DNA of 64,000 nucleotides from Malaya genurostris. Its lineage: Eukaryota > Arthropoda > Insecta > Diptera > Culicidae. Below the pieces are notes generated by a model. It was not told where the DNA came from, ran no database searches, and saw only the letters and a list, made by a program, of their open reading frames with translations. The stretch is from the NCBI RefSeq assembly GCF_030247185.1, contig NC_080570.1, positions 165,464,382-165,528,381 of the forward strand, in the 5' to 3' direction. Made by a program: the position numbers and the translations under genes. This document shows positions 20,701 to 33,638 of the stretch, piece by piece. How positions within the stretch are numbered: position 1 is the stretch's first letter; every line of letters begins with the position of its first letter.

Positions 20701-23424
20701 CAATATGTACGTGTTGTTAGTGTTCAGACTATACAAATTTACTTGGTAATTCCGATCCCGAAAATAGTAGTCAAAATTTTTTGAAATGAAACGCATCAAT
20801 TTATCAAATTACGCCCAATGAGAAAGGCATCACTACACCACTAGGTGGATAACAACCGAGTTTCTTACAGTTGCAACATAGCGAAAAATGCCAGGACTGT
20901 CGGGTTTCCTCCCACGATTCGTTTTTCTTGTTTACAACAAGCTTAAAATGAAAGAAATCAACTTTTGCAACTGTTGCTGGGAGTGTAATTTTTCTGCATG
21001 ATTTGTGATACTTTTTGTAATTTCCAAGACTGGCTTTATTAATAATCTTTTCTTTTTTCTTCTTATTTTGAAATTCAAATGACAAATGAGTTTTTTGTTA
21101 CCTATGGAAACAAGTTGCTAGAAATGAGTGACGTAATACGGCCAAGATTCAAGCATTAGCGTCATTTGTTAACTTTTCCAACGTCGATTTAAATATGGTT
21201 CGTATTCTCCTTTGTTCCGTCAAGCACTCTTTCAAGGTCATCCTCTCGTGTAGCCCCAACAGCTAGCCAGAGGAAGATAAAAGCACTCTCACAATTTGTT
21301 CACAGTGAAGAACTCATTATTTTGAAAACGTCCTAATGGTTGCTTTTTCCTTCAATGCGTGTACGTTTTTTTTCTCCTGCTGAGAGTCTCTTTGAAATGT
21401 GAGCTCCTTCAATGCCAGGTTGCTTTGATGATGATGATAATGTTCCGTGCTGGAAACTGAAGACACATTCACAGCGCACAACCCTGCAAATGGCATTTCA
21501 TTCGCGGCAAACAAACTTTGCATAATTTCCAGCAAATTCTAGTCATTTCAGCAACAGGAAATTAAGTTGAACTAATTCTATAGGATTATCGTATTAGAGA
21601 ATGGATTTTCGCTTATAATTGCTCTTATCCGTTTGAAGTGTTTTGAGGGTCACTCGACTGCTCGAATTAGAACTAAAGAGCCAATTTAGTAAACGAACCT
21701 CGTTATTAACCACCTGATTAGTCCCGTTCGCTTGGCAGAACATCACAAGTAGTGAAGCTTATTTTGCATTCCATAGACGGAAATCTCCACCCAAACTCTT
21801 CAGCTTAATTATAGTGCTAATCTTAGGGTTACACCAAAGATAAATAATAAAGACATGTACGTGCATATAAATATTTAAAAAAATATGGTTCGTTCCCGGT
21901 ACCTTCTGAAATGACCGCACTCACCGCTTGGTGGAGCGCGAGATTAATTGCATTGTTATCATTTCAACCAAAGTGTGCCATAAAATCTCAATGCATACAA
22001 ATGAGCTACCGAATCGAAAGGGTTCTCACGGTTTGACATTTGCATTAGGAATGTATGATGGGAACTCAGCAGTGCAACCAATTTATCACCATGGGTGCCA
22101 GTTTCACGGAGGACCGTAGATGTGCGCCAAAAAAAGATCGTGACTGTCATGTCTGGAAATTCGTTTGTGGTTACACCTCCTCCAGCTGCATTGCGTCTTC
22201 CGTTCCGTTTCTCATTGCCCCGTCACATACAGAACAATGCAAGCAGACTCTACAGCAACTACGCAAAAACCTGAACAACAATAATTGAAAACAACATGCA
22301 GATTAACACAGTTCTCCACGGGTGTCACACACACACGTAGATGGCAAAACCCCGAACATTACGGTTGATCCTGACGTCCGAAGGCGAACGTTTGCTCAGC
22401 CACTTGTGATTATCACCGGCCAAGGAACGTAGGCAGATCCGGGGGGGGGTAATCCCAACCCAACCCTATAGCTGACAAGCAGCCAGTCCGAGCTGCCAGG
22501 CGACGCTTGACACAGTAATCCTCTTTCGCGTTGATTATAAAGCAATTTTCTTCTGACAAGTTCGCCCCTTTTTACTCCTAACCTTGTCTGGAACTGGAAC
22601 CAAAGGAAAATTAGTAGCCAGCAGCAAAACATAAAGAAAAAGCACGATGAAGCTTGAGATCCAGTTCACCAAAGAGAGAGAGAGAGAGTGAGAAAGACTG
22701 ACTGCAGTTTTCAACGTTGTTGCTATTCTGGCCTGCTACGATTGCTGTTTTTAGCTGTTATGATAGTTATGAAGGTTTGTTTGGAACTCATTTGGCCGCA
22801 AATCACCGGGATTACATGACTGGGTTGGTTCCCAGCTGTACAAACTCTGAAAACTGGAAGATGCAAATAAGCAAACTGTCAGCCGGACGCTGGGGCTCCA
22901 TTAAAGCTACATTTACTACTGCATTGGACTCCCTCCGCGGAAGGATCGCCGCTCTTTCTTCTGCATGATGGATTAGAAACGAATATTTCCCGCATACTCT
23001 CGCGTAATAGACCGAAGGAAGGCATTCAAGATCGAAATTCTTTTGTCTTTGAATTCGGTAGTCGTACACACTTAAATTGGATTACCGACCTCAGCTGTTC
23101 AAATCTCGGTAGGTGATTTTTTCGGTAAAATTCACGTTTTATCACTGCGGTACCTTGAGGTACTGCTGTCAACAAATGTTCATTTGTGCTGATATAACAG
23201 TAGAATGGAAATATTCGGTAGTTCGGCTGTTCAAAACTCGTCAAAAGAGGCAAGAATTACCGAACGAGATTAAGTGTGTATCCGGATAAAATTCAATAGC
23301 GTTGTGGGAGCGTATAAAACCTTGCGAATGAGTCGAAGTTTGTGAAAATCAAGCTGAGGATCAAGTTCGAAAGCTTATTTTGAAGCGAAAGATAATTTTT
23401 TTATAAACATGGTATTGAAAAATT
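20701..23424. other. Non-coding stretch, no gene seen
   Basis: Overlapping short frames only. A piece of a widespread-looking word (CACTACACCACTAGGTGGATAA near 20832) recurs inverted at about 41228. A (GA)n microsatellite lies near 22674-22690. Higher GC near 22.3-22.6 kb is not matched by any recognisable exon. Confidence 0.5.
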
Positions 23425-24538
23425 CACGGAAAGACCGAAATCAGCATTTTGGCGAAAAAATTAGTTGATTTTAGTTTAGTTAGTTATTTTTTGAGACAAC
23501 TAAAAAAAATCCTACTTTTGCTAATTTAGATTTTTTATTTCTCATTCCCTTAATAATAGTAAAATATTAGTTGAAATAACTGTTTTTTTAGTTGAATTCA
23601 CCTATTTAACGGGCTGTCATTTCATAGCTAAGGCACACTCCATTTCCATTCAACTAATTTTTTAGTTAAATTAGAGAAATAAAACGTTGTTTTCAACCAA
23701 CATAAATGGTTGAATTGGCTTCTGCAATTTGCAGCTATATGGCGCACTGTCACCGAAAAAAACGTTAACACTAGATGGCACACTACTACCAAAAAATTTT
23801 ACTCGCGGCTGTCTTTTCTATATTGGCAGGTATAAATACGATTTTGTTTTGGAGAAAAAGACATAAATGAAACATAAATAATTTTTCTTCTAAATCGCTG
23901 TTTACTTCATTCGACTTCGCGAAATCGACTCTCTCACTGAAAACTTTGAGCACTTGGAAAACATAAACCGAATACACATACAATTAGAGTGCAACATTCG
24001 AGACTCATTTCACTGTTCCGCGTAAAAACATTATTACGCACAATCACTTCAAATGCGCACAAATTCTGAATAAATCCACTTTCTACTAAGAGTTTACGTC
24101 AATTTTACACATCGGTTTAGAAATTTATATATGGATATATCGTACAACATGTCCCTTTTAGCTTTTTAATGGATTGTTTTGCTTTGACACTTCTCATAAT
24201 TTTTTGGCTAATAAACTTGTTAATTAAATCAATTTCATTTTTGTTTTTTGTGCTGTCCTTCAGTAATGATGGTGATAGATAAATAGAAACAAATTTTCTG
24301 ATTTTAATAACAAAATTAGTTGTCAATGAGAATTTCGTGTTGGATTGAAATATTGCTGGTTTGTGTCCAGGGTGTTCGCCAACTAAACACATTCTCTAAA
24401 AATAACAGTTTTTTTCAGCAAAGTAAATTCTAAATTTTAACAAATTTCATAGTTATTTTTAAAATTTTGTTGTTAAAATCAACTAATTCAAAAACAGTAA
24501 TACGAATTAGACGCAGAGCTAATTTCGGTCGTTCCGTG
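23425..24538. mobile_element. Non-autonomous DNA element with 21-bp inverted repeats
   Basis: The left end CACGGAAAGACCGAAATCAGC and the inverse of the right end CACGGAACGACCGAAATTAGC match at 19 of 21 positions. The interior is AT-rich and repeats the word TTAGTTGA or its inverse many times near both ends. No transposase is present. A target duplication is not clear, so the superfamily is left open. Confidence 0.65.
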
Positions 24539-24544
24539 TTGGAA

Positions 24545-25930
24545 AACCGTTGGGACCATTGTATCACCCTAAAAGGTGATTATGTTGATGAATAAAAAAA
24601 AATTTTGCAAAAAAAATGTTGTTTCCATTGTTAGTCTCGGGACTTGTTGATCCATGTGTTATTAGAGACCTTTTCTCCATTGAATTTGTAATTTGTACCG
24701 TGTGTACTTCTGCAGGCAAAGAATTGTTTACTATCTTTTGCTCAGTCTTAAAAATTTGTGTGTTAGAATAAGTGTGGCGTGAATTCTGAATGTGAAGAAA
24801 CGAAACATTGCACAATTTACACAATTTATCAAATTATGAGAACGATTTTAGATATCCAGAAGTTTGAAGTGTCATTCGTATTCACGTCATCCAGTTATGT
24901 CTTTCACATTATCCACCCACTTTTTTTTAAAGAAACGCCCTCTCTTTCGAGCAAGTAGATTTCACAATCATTACTACTAAGATTGGGTCATTACTACACA
25001 TCACATTTTGGCAAGACCGCACATCTTGACTATGAACAAAAACAAAAAAAAAATAATCGCGAGCGTACTTCGAAAACGGGTTTTTGTCTATGCTGATGAG
25101 AAGGTGCAATGGTTTGTCGTCGGTGGTTCAGGGATTGTCTTGATCAGGCTTTCTCTAAAAATATGAAAACTCACCAAGAGCAAGTGAAACATAGCGACCA
25201 AGAGTCATAAGTATGTGTGAACCTTTTGCTGAAGATTTGACTAAATAAAGTAATGAATTGGCAGTCGACAATCGAAAAATGTACTGTCGCACGCGTACCA
25301 GGAATAAGGAGCTTGATAAGGAGCACGAAACTTTTAATAAGAATTCTCCAGATAATATCCTTCGGACTATTCATACTACGTTCATTATCTGGATTTGATA
25401 TCTTTATCATTAACAAAACTGAAATGTAGAAAAGGAAATGCAAAACTTAACTGTTCTGAACAGTAAAAAGTAGAAATTTCTGTAGTGATGCGTAACGCGA
25501 ATCAATTATCAATCTGTAATCTGATTTTTCTAGTATGTAATCTGATTTTTCAGTATGAGTACAGAAATTCCGAAATTAAAATTCGGCCAACTGGCCCCGA
25601 TCTCCCCTAAACGAAAATTTGATTTCAAATTTTCAGGAATTTGATGAAGTTATTAATTTGTTTCATAAAGTAATGCTTTTTACCAATCCGCTATATTCTA
25701 TATCTTTCGATGAAACTTGATGAATTAAAAGCTGCACATGTTTTTTTTTCGTCAAGCAAACTGTGCTGCCAAAATTTTCCAGAAAAAAATCACATTATAC
25801 TTGTTCGATAGTGGCACAAAATGAATATTTACTGAATATTTTCTTTCTACTCGTTTAAGCTTGTACATTTTATATTAGCGCTTTATGATCATATCGAGCT
25901 AACTGTGCTAAATGATGATTCAATAACAAC
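24545..25930. other. Non-coding stretch with one module A copy
   Basis: Module A is seen at about 24877-24925 (GTATTCACGTCATCCAGTTATG, then ACATTATCCACCCAC). The rest is AT-rich with no recognisable gene or RNA. Confidence 0.5.
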
Positions 25931-25932
25931 TA

Positions 25933-27173
25933 AAGACTGTCCCAGAAACCAAAAACCGCTGCCATTTCGCAATGGTTCAGAATCTGTCAATTTTTATGGC
26001 TGCGTCCTGTTGTTTACACTCTTCTCTAACCACTTGTGCAGTTGTTTATTTGTTTTCATTAGTTTGTTTCGAAATGCGTGGACTTTCAGCAGAACAACGT
26101 CGAAAAATTGTGTACAAATGGTGCACAGAACGCGGACTGTCACTGAGAAAGATAGCAAAAATGGAAGGAGTAAGTGAAAAAGCGGTGCGAAATGCAATCA
26201 GGAAGTTCGGTGAGGATTACACCTTTGAGGATAAACAGGGTCGAAAAAAAGGTCCTGCTAACACTCAGTTGAATAAAAGTATACTGAAGGCGTTCGAGCA
26301 AAAGAAGGAGGTCTCAGTTCGAGATGTGGCCAAAAAAGTGGGCACTTCGAAGTTAAATGTTCTTCGTGCTAAAGAACGTTTGAATCTTCAAACCTATAAG
26401 AAGCAGAAACAACCAAAACGTAGTCCGAAACAGGAAGCATCGATCAGGCCGAGGGTTCGAAAGCTGTACAATACGATTCTTGCTGGAAATTTGAACTGCA
26501 TAATCATTGACGACGAAACCTACGCGAAACTCGATTACAAATCCTTGCCGGGACCACAATATTATACGGTGCGAGAAGGGCAAGTGTTAAACCAGTCCGA
26601 GACATCGATTGAAGTCGAAAAAAATGGTAAAAAAGTTATGGCCTGGCAAGCAATTTGTAGCTGCGGTAAGATTTCGAAACCCTTCATCGCCACTGCTTTA
26701 ATGAACAGCGAAATATACATCAAAGAATGTTTACAAAAACGACTTCTACCCATGATTCGAAGCCACAAGGATCCTGTTGTGTTCTGGCCAGATCTTGCTT
26801 CTTGCCACTACTCGAAATCAACGGTGTCACTTTCGTCCCAAAAGACATCAGTTCACCAAATTACCCACAACTTCGACCAATTGAGGAATTTTGGGCATTA
26901 ACGGAGGCACATCTTAGGAAACATGTCTCGGCAGCCGAAACCATTCAACAGTTTGAAAAAGATAGGAAAAAAGTGCCGAAACTTGTCGCCAAGAAGTCGT
27001 TCGCAAGAAGGTGCGCCAGCTAATCTACGATGGCTAAGTAGCAAATGTTGAGAGTAATATTCTGTTGTTGTAGTCTAATATTATCAGTATATCGAATAAA
27101 ATTTGAATATCTAACCCTTTGTGAATTATTTACAGCCAAATCAAAGTGCGTTTATACTTTCTGGGACAGTCTT
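25933..27173 (+). mobile_element. Second ITmD37E transposon, both ends present
   Basis: The terminal repeats AAGACTGTCCCAGAAA (25933) and its exact inverse ending at 27173 are 16 bp and perfect. They are flanked by TA at 25931-25932 and 27174-27175. The body is 1241 bp with one transposase. The ends differ from those of the element at 12.8 kb, so this is a separate subfamily. Confidence 0.9.
26074..27037 (+). pseudogene. ITmD37E transposase, frameshifted
   Basis: Starts at ATG 26074 (MRGLSAEQRRKIVYKWCTER). Helix-turn-helix segments are LSLRKIAKMEGVSEKAVRNA and SVRDVAKKVGTSKLNVLRAK. Catalytic residues visible are the D of IIIDDETYAK, the D of FWPDLASCHYS and the E of LRPIEEFWA. A deletion of about 20 bp after HYSKSTV shifts the frame; the catalytic glutamate and the C-terminus continue in the next frame (GVTFVPKDISSPNYPQLRPI). 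A further shift near 26985-27000 precedes the expected end (VRKKVRQLIYDG, stop 27035-27037). The protein is closely related in plan to the one at 13 kb but clearly divergent in sequence. Confidence 0.9.
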
Positions 27174-27187
27174 TATAACAAGATTCA

Positions 27188-27258
27188 GAGTGGCGAAATG
27201 GTAGCGTGTATGCACGGAATGCAATAAGAACGCAGGTTCGAGTCCTGTCTCTGAGCGT
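27188..27258 (+). ncRNA. tRNA-like sequence, probably SINE head or tRNA pseudogene
   Basis: TTCAGAG pairs with CTCTGAG as an acceptor stem (one G-T pair). A-box-like TGGCGAAATGG and B-box GGTTCGAGTCC are correctly spaced, and the T arm GCAGG-TTCGAGT-CCTGT folds. The anticodon arm is poor (no T at position 33), so a functional tRNA is unlikely. It lies 13 bp after the right end of the ITmD37E element. Confidence 0.5.
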
Positions 27259-27404
27259 ATCTTTTTCCAATAAATCATCTTTTCTGTTAGTTTTTAGTTC
27301 ATTTGGCTTTTCCAATATATGTTTCCACTCAGTCATTGCAAAAACTGATCTTAGTTATGGAGGCTTTACGTCAAACCAACTAAAATTAATAAATCGTTTT
27401 GCTT

Positions 27405-27620
27405 TGTGTTATTTGTGGTGATCTCATACTACTGACAATTTTATCATAAATTGCTGACAAAATTTCCGATTTTATGGAGAAGAAATTGTGTTGCTTCGTT
27501 GAATAAAACAAGAGATATTCGCGATTAAGTTCTACCCATTCTTGTACAGAGTGAATTTTTTGAAAAGGCATCCCATAGTAAAGTCAGACGTTTTCACGTC
27601 AAAAAAAGACGTATTCCTAC
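27405..27620 (+). repeat. Dispersed repeat, module R
   Basis: Carries ACAATTTTATCATAAATTGC, AAGAGATATTCGCGATTAAG and AAGGCATCCCATAGTAAAGT in the standard order. Confidence 0.7.
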
Positions 27621-30380
27621 ATTAAAATATCACATCAACGGAACTCAAGCCCGAGATCCTATTCGGTGATATCGTCTTATAAATTTTATAACTCTGAACG
27701 TGAAATACTTCTCAGAAAACTACTTATTTGAACTGAACCTTCCGACATGTAGAAAGAAGAAATATATTTTAATTTCAATTTGGAGATTTCGAGAATCGAT
27801 TTCGGTTATACCGGTTGCCAGTTTCCGGTTCCAGTAGTACCGGAAACAGTGATAGAAAACGGAATACACTTCATTTTCTCAGAGATACCCGTACCGATCT
27901 TTTTAAACGGATCAAACACGATTTAAAATATAATAAACGCTAAACGAACTTGTGTTTTTATCATTTCACTAACGATTTTCTTATATCTTTGATTGAAAAT
28001 GTCAGTTCTTCGTGATCGATTTTAAGGTCCTGAAAAGAACAGATTATTTGAACTTTTTGGATTGCGAAAACGTGAAATCTGTTGAGCCCAGTCCAGTGAA
28101 GTAAAAATTTACGTCGAAATATCACATAGACGGTAACTCAATCCCGCAATCCGCAATTTGCAAAATAACAGCATCTTTGTGATTCGAGTGATTTTTTTAG
28201 TGTCGATGCCAGTGAAAGCTTATCCATCAACTCTCTAATTGCGTTTCCTAGATTTTTACACAAGATAAACCCTAATATGTGTGTACGGCATTCTCCCACT
28301 AGAACTTCATTTCTTCAGTGTAAGCTGCAAAAATCAAAGTAAACAGATTCCCCTCGAGCTCAGATCAATCACGTCGTGAGCAAACAGTACCACAAACGCC
28401 GCGGTAACTAAGAAATGAGGGTACCACCATTCTATATTTGCTCTCCATCAACCTGATAATCACGACGCACGTACGTCAACAAATTTCACCATCTTATTTT
28501 ATGGCGAATCGGTTGCATCGGAACTGACTGAACATTCATGAATGCTAGGCATCGTTTTTCCAGTTTGTCACTTTCTTGATTTCCTTTTGCTTAACTTGCA
28601 GAAAATGTGAGATATTGTCTCACCTGGAAAAGTTCCCACCAGAACCGAAAGTGCTAAAATGACGATTTTCTTCGCAGAGCTGCTCCTTCCATCCAGCAGG
28701 TGGATAAGTTTCTTTTTGAGTGTATTGTCAACAAATTTCCTGATTATCAGGCAAAGCTATCGCAGCGTATTTCTTAGTTTTACAATGCTCCATTGAGAGA
28801 GAGAGGGAAAAAGAAAAGAACAGCATGCCATGAACGCTCTAATTTTCGATGGAGGTCTAGACATTGAAGCCGACAGCAGCCTACTGTGACCGACATTGCA
28901 CAACGATTGCTTCGCTTAGAACCCAATACATCCGAAGACACGCTGCTACTATCGTGGAATGACGAAAATGTTGACAGTTATTGCGGGTATAACCATTGCT
29001 GTACGGAATGAGGTACTTTTCCCAAATGGTGTTCACAGCAGATTTTCTGGTCGGAAATATACCAGAAAAACATTATCCTAAGTGCTTGTAGTAAATTAAG
29101 TTTTATGCTTCCTCCGACCGGTTTTCGAACTGTTCCGGGGAACCGCAGAAACATAAACAGTTGCTAAACTGGTGGACGGAGTTGTTGCTCTTGTCGACGG
29201 TATTATTATTATTTTTTTTTTCCTTCTTGTTTGTACTTCATAAGATCCAATTTATTGTCTGTCCAAATAATATTATCTTGGCCGCGTTTATCGTTTTGGA
29301 CGCTTTTACTCCGTTGTTCGTTGATTGAAAATTCTACGTTTTGTCTGAGTTGGCTTACTTTGGCTTGGGTTGGGTTTAGAAGCGAACCCTGAAGGGTAAG
29401 CGGAATTTTTCGCAAATGTTTAACTACAAACACTGAGTGCAAACGTATTTTCATATTAAAAGTTTCGATGCTTTGTGCGGATACTTTTAATGCCGCTGGA
29501 AAGCACCGAGTTTGCCATTACGTCGTAAAACAGTTTTCTCAGTTAGGTAGAGCACCATTCTCCCCCAATTGAAATGAACCAATGGTGCTGGGAACACTTG
29601 AATCGGAAACTAAAATTGACAGAATTAATTACGGCGGCCAGCTGAAGCGGAAAGAGAGTGTCAATATTTACGGTTTGTTGTTGACTCTAGGTAACTCTTT
29701 CATCGGCAGCCGACCACTTCTTGCTAGAATTAAATTTCGATAACTTTTGCTTCTCAAAAGTATCTTTACAAACAATCACTCTAGCCAAGCAGGTACTCGA
29801 GTCAACAAAGTTTTCCCAAGTGCGAGCTCCGTGGATGGTAACAAGTTTCCTTTTTCGTTTATGTCTGAAAAAAAAAGTTTTACATTTAGAGTTCAAACTG
29901 ATCATGGATAAGAAAGAGCGATTAGAGCGACATGACAACAAAAAATGTCTCCAGCACTTTATAAGAAATCTGCTGAATTAGCAGACCTGGCATCTTTGGA
30001 CGCGACAAGTAGGCGGTGGGATTTTTTCGATGTTTGCAGGCAGGGTTGTAAATTTCTCGATAGTAAATCATCGACCCACCAGCTTGTAGACGAAGATGGA
30101 TTGATTTAAATGAAATGTAAATCAAATCCAAATGCACTTCACATTTTCGCAATTTACTCGAACCATCATCAAGAACATCAACCGCAGCAATATCGAATGG
30201 GAACTCGAACGAACGAACAGCTGTAAACCGGTGGATGTGAAACAAGATTTGCTTATTTGTTCTCAGCTTTCGATCTGAGCGAATGATTTCAATACAAAGT
30301 ATTGTTACACGGTCAAAGTGCTGGTGCATTACATTTGCAAATTTACACAGAAAATATCAGACAAATATTCCATTTTCCAT
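27621..30380. other. Non-coding stretch, no gene seen
   Basis: Includes a patch of CCGGTTCC-type words (GCCAGTTTCCGGTTCCAGTA near 27820) like those at 41.4 and 55.5 kb. A 135-codon minus frame (29922-30329) and other frames show no known domain. No element termini were recognised. Confidence 0.45.
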
Positions 30381-30381
30381 C

Positions 30382-30462
30382 GACCAACCAAACTAGTAGA
30401 TTGAAGAAGAATCGAGATCAGCTGCATCTCGATTCTTCTTCAATCTACTAGTTTGGTTGGTC
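30382..30462. repeat. Perfect 37-bp inverted repeat with 7-base spacer
   Basis: Arm 1 (30382-30418) begins GACCAACCAAACTAGTAGAT. Arm 2 (30426-30462) is its exact reverse complement, ending ATCTACTAGTTTGGTTGGTC. The spacer is CAGCTGC. No mismatch is present. It sits immediately beyond the 3' end of the ITmD37E relic. Confidence 0.95.
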
Positions 30463-30469
30463 TTGTACA

Positions 30470-31290
30470 ACATTTTTTTTTTGCATGGAAAACTAGTTTT
30501 TATTCGATTGTACTTGCTCAGAATGTTTCCGAAGCACCTGCTTCATGATCCTAAGGGTTCGAATTTCCGGTGCGTTCGGGGGATTGAAGTCCTTCCGCAC
30601 AAGCTTGGACCTCATTGTAGCCTTGCAACCACTCCAAAGTATCTTTTGGGCAATGGCATGAAGCTAAATTCGGCCAGAAAAGCGTGGTACCATTCAGTGA
30701 CCTTAGAAGTGGAAGTAGACGCTTTTTGGAGGCAGATTGATTACCACATAAGCAAATTGCTTGCAAAATAATATATTAAACATTTTCTGCCTCCTAACGC
30801 CCTCTAAGACATAAAACTTATGATAGACAGTGAAGAACAGACGTCCCGAAAGCTCTCTAGTAGCCATACGCATTCCACGGGAAGCTTTTATCAAAATAAC
30901 CTCATCAACGGTTTGTCAACATTTTCTGTGTAGAGCTTCGGTGTCTTTTGACCTCTGAACGTGTGAAGATCTTCGCGTTTTGCTCGAAAGTTTTACTGAA
31001 CTGCAGTTCTTTCGCCATATCTCTTACAGAACTGTTTGGATTCCTCTTGAAAGTTTGAACCTCCCGCTTGTGATCATATTCACAATGCGGAAATCCATTT
31101 CAGCCACTTTTTTTTTCTTGCGACTGACAGTTAAACGTTCAATGTTCTGATTTCAAACACGAAACACCGTAGATTGTGCAATTCTCAGCTTCCTGCCGAT
31201 GAAACGATGAGAGAGATCCGGATGTTCAACCTTCAGAACTGTCCGGAATCTTCTCCCAAGCACCCGTAGATGCATGGACTTACTCAGGTA
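30470..31290 (-). pseudogene. ITmD37E transposase relic, third copy
   Basis: Minus-strand blocks in order: RTVLKVEHPDLSHRFIGRKL and IAQSTVFRV (helix-turn-helix region), then KREVQTFKRNPNSSVRDMAK, then QAICLCGNQSASKKRLLPLL, then FWPNLASCHCPKDTLEW, then KDFNPPNAPEI and IMKQVLRKHSEQV. The order is that of a DD37E transposase, but the DDET block is missing, the second catalytic aspartate is N (FWPN), and the LRPIE glutamate segment is deleted. Frame breaks and stops are frequent. It is the most decayed of the three longer copies. Terminal repeats were not found. Confidence 0.8.
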
Positions 31291-32830
31291 ACCTACTCAA
31301 AAGTAGTTTAAATCCCGGCGAGCGATTTTAAAGCTCAAAGTAGATGGAAAAACGGACATAATTGTATCATTTGAGAGCTGAAAATGAAACACCATAACAG
31401 GCTTTAACGTTCTTAGACTGCATGACTCCGAGACTTCAGGACTCTGTAGATTAATTAAAATTATTAAACTAAAAGACTAAGGAAAATTAAAAAATAAATT
31501 AAAATCCTAGAAGAATAAAAGACCAGCAGTTTGGAAGACTAGAAGACTAAGGAATAGAAGACTAAAAGACTTGAAGATTAGAAGACCAGAGGACTAGAAG
31601 ATAAAACTAGAAATCTAGAAGACAGAAAGAAAAGAAGACTAGAAGAATTGAATACTAGAAGACTACAAGACTAGAAGAATAAGAAACTAGAGGTCTAGAA
31701 GACTAAAATGCTAAGAAATAAAAAAAAATAGAAGACTAAGTACAGAGAGACTAGAAGACATGAACAAAAGAAGACTAGCAGACTTAAGTACTAGAAGATC
31801 AGAAGACTAAACGGCTAGAAAACTAGACTAGACTCGATAACAGCAAGACTAAAATACTGGAAGACTAATGAAAATTAAAAAAAAAATTAAAGGTTAGAAG
31901 AACAAAAAACCAGCGGACTGGAAGACTAGAAGATCAGACTATGAAACTAAAAATCTAGAAGACAGGAAGAAAAGAAGACTAGCAGACTTGAGTCTTAGAA
32001 GACCAAAAGATTAACTGACTAGCAGACTAGAAAACTAGGAGACTAAAAAACTAGAAGACTGAGGAATAGAAGACTTAAAGACGTGAAGACTAGAAGACCA
32101 GAAGGTTATAAAACTAGAAATCTAGAAGACGAGAAGACTAGAAGACTACAGACTACAAGACTAAAAGTCTAGTAAAGTAGAACACTAAAAAACTAGAAGA
32201 CTAAGGAATAGAATACTTGAAGACTAGATGACTAGAAGACAAGAAAACTATATAACCAGAAATCTAGAAGAAGAGAAAACAATAAGAAAAGAAGATTAGA
32301 AAACTTGAATATTGGAAGACTACAGAAGTGGAGAGCTGGAAGTCTATAAGGCTGACGAATAGAAGACTAGGAGACCAAGGACTGAAAGACTAGAAGACAG
32401 CTAGAAAAGAAAATTCGCAAACTTGAGTACTAGAAGATTAAACAACTGAAAGGCGAAGGGAAAAGAGATCAAAGCCTAGAAGATTAGAAGACCAGTGAAC
32501 TGGAAAACTAAAAAAACTAGAAGTCTTAGAGACTAAAGATTAGAAAATGTGAAGGCTAGACGACTAGAAGACCAGAAGACTATGGAATAGAACAGAAAAT
32601 ATAACTGAAAGACTAGGAGGCTAAAAAACTAAACGACTAGAAGGCTAGAAGACTAGAAGACTAAGAAATAGAAGATTAGAAGACTGAAAGCCTAGAGGAC
32701 TCCAAGACTCGAAGACTAGAAGATTAGAAGTCTAGAAGACAAGAAGATTCATAGAATTAAGACTAAGACTAAAAGCCTATAAAACTGACTAAATTAAGAC
32801 TAAGACTAAAAGCCTAAAAGACTAAAAGCC

Positions 32831-33638
32831 TAAAAGACTAAAAGACTAAAAGACTAAAAGACTAAAAGACTAAAAGACTAAAAGACTAAAAGACTAAAAG
32901 ACTAAAAGACTAAAAGACTAAAAGACTAAAAGACTAAAAGACTAAAAGACTAAAAGACTAAAAGACTAAAAGACTAAAAGACTAAAAGACTAAAAGACTA
33001 AAAGACTAAAAGACTAAAAGACTAAAAGACTAAAAGACTAAAAGACTAAAAGACTAAAAGACTAAAAGACTAAAAGACTAAAAGACTAAAAGACTAAAAG
33101 ACTAAAAGACTAAAAGACTAAAAGACTAAAAGACTAAAAGACTAAAAGACTAAAAGACTAAAAGACTAAAAGACTAAAAGACTAAAAGACTAAAAGACTA
33201 AAAGACTAAAAGACTAAAAGACTAAAAGACTAAAAGACTAAAAGACTAAAAGACTAAAAGACTAAAAGACTAAAAGACTAAAAGACTAAAAGACTAAAAG
33301 ACTAAAAGACTAAAAGACTAAAAGACTAAAAGACTAAAAGACTAAAAGACTAAAAGACTAAAAGACTAAAAGACTAAAAGACTAAAAGACTAAAAGACTA
33401 AAAGACTAAAAGACTAAAAGACTAAAAGACTAAAAGACTAAAAGACTAAAAGACTAAAAGACTAAAAGACTAAAAGACTAAAAGACTAAAACACTAAAAG
33501 ACTAAAAGACTAAAAGACTAAAAGACTAAAAGACTAAAAGACTAAAAGACTAAAAGACTAAAAGACTAAAAGACTAAAAGACTAAAAGACTAAAAGACTA
33601 AAAGACTAAAAGACTAAAAGACTAAAAGACTAAAAGAC
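32831..33638 (+). repeat. Homogeneous (AGACTAAA)n core, about 101 units
   Basis: Eight-base unit repeated over 808 bp with a single visible substitution, G to C at 33492. Such uniformity beside diverged arms points to recent expansion or continued homogenisation, or to a collapsed or expanded assembly. Confidence 0.95.

Noticed and set aside
27188..27258. Functional tRNA gene
   Set aside because: Acceptor and T arms fold, but the anticodon arm is poor and lacks the invariant T33.
29922..30329. 135-codon minus frame as a gene
   Set aside because: No recognisable motif, and overlapping frames on the other strand are of similar quality.
32831..33638. Octamer array as a telomeric repeat
   Set aside because: AGACTAAA does not match TTAGG-type insect telomeres and it is interstitial with old flanking arms. 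Mosquito telomeres are not known to use it.
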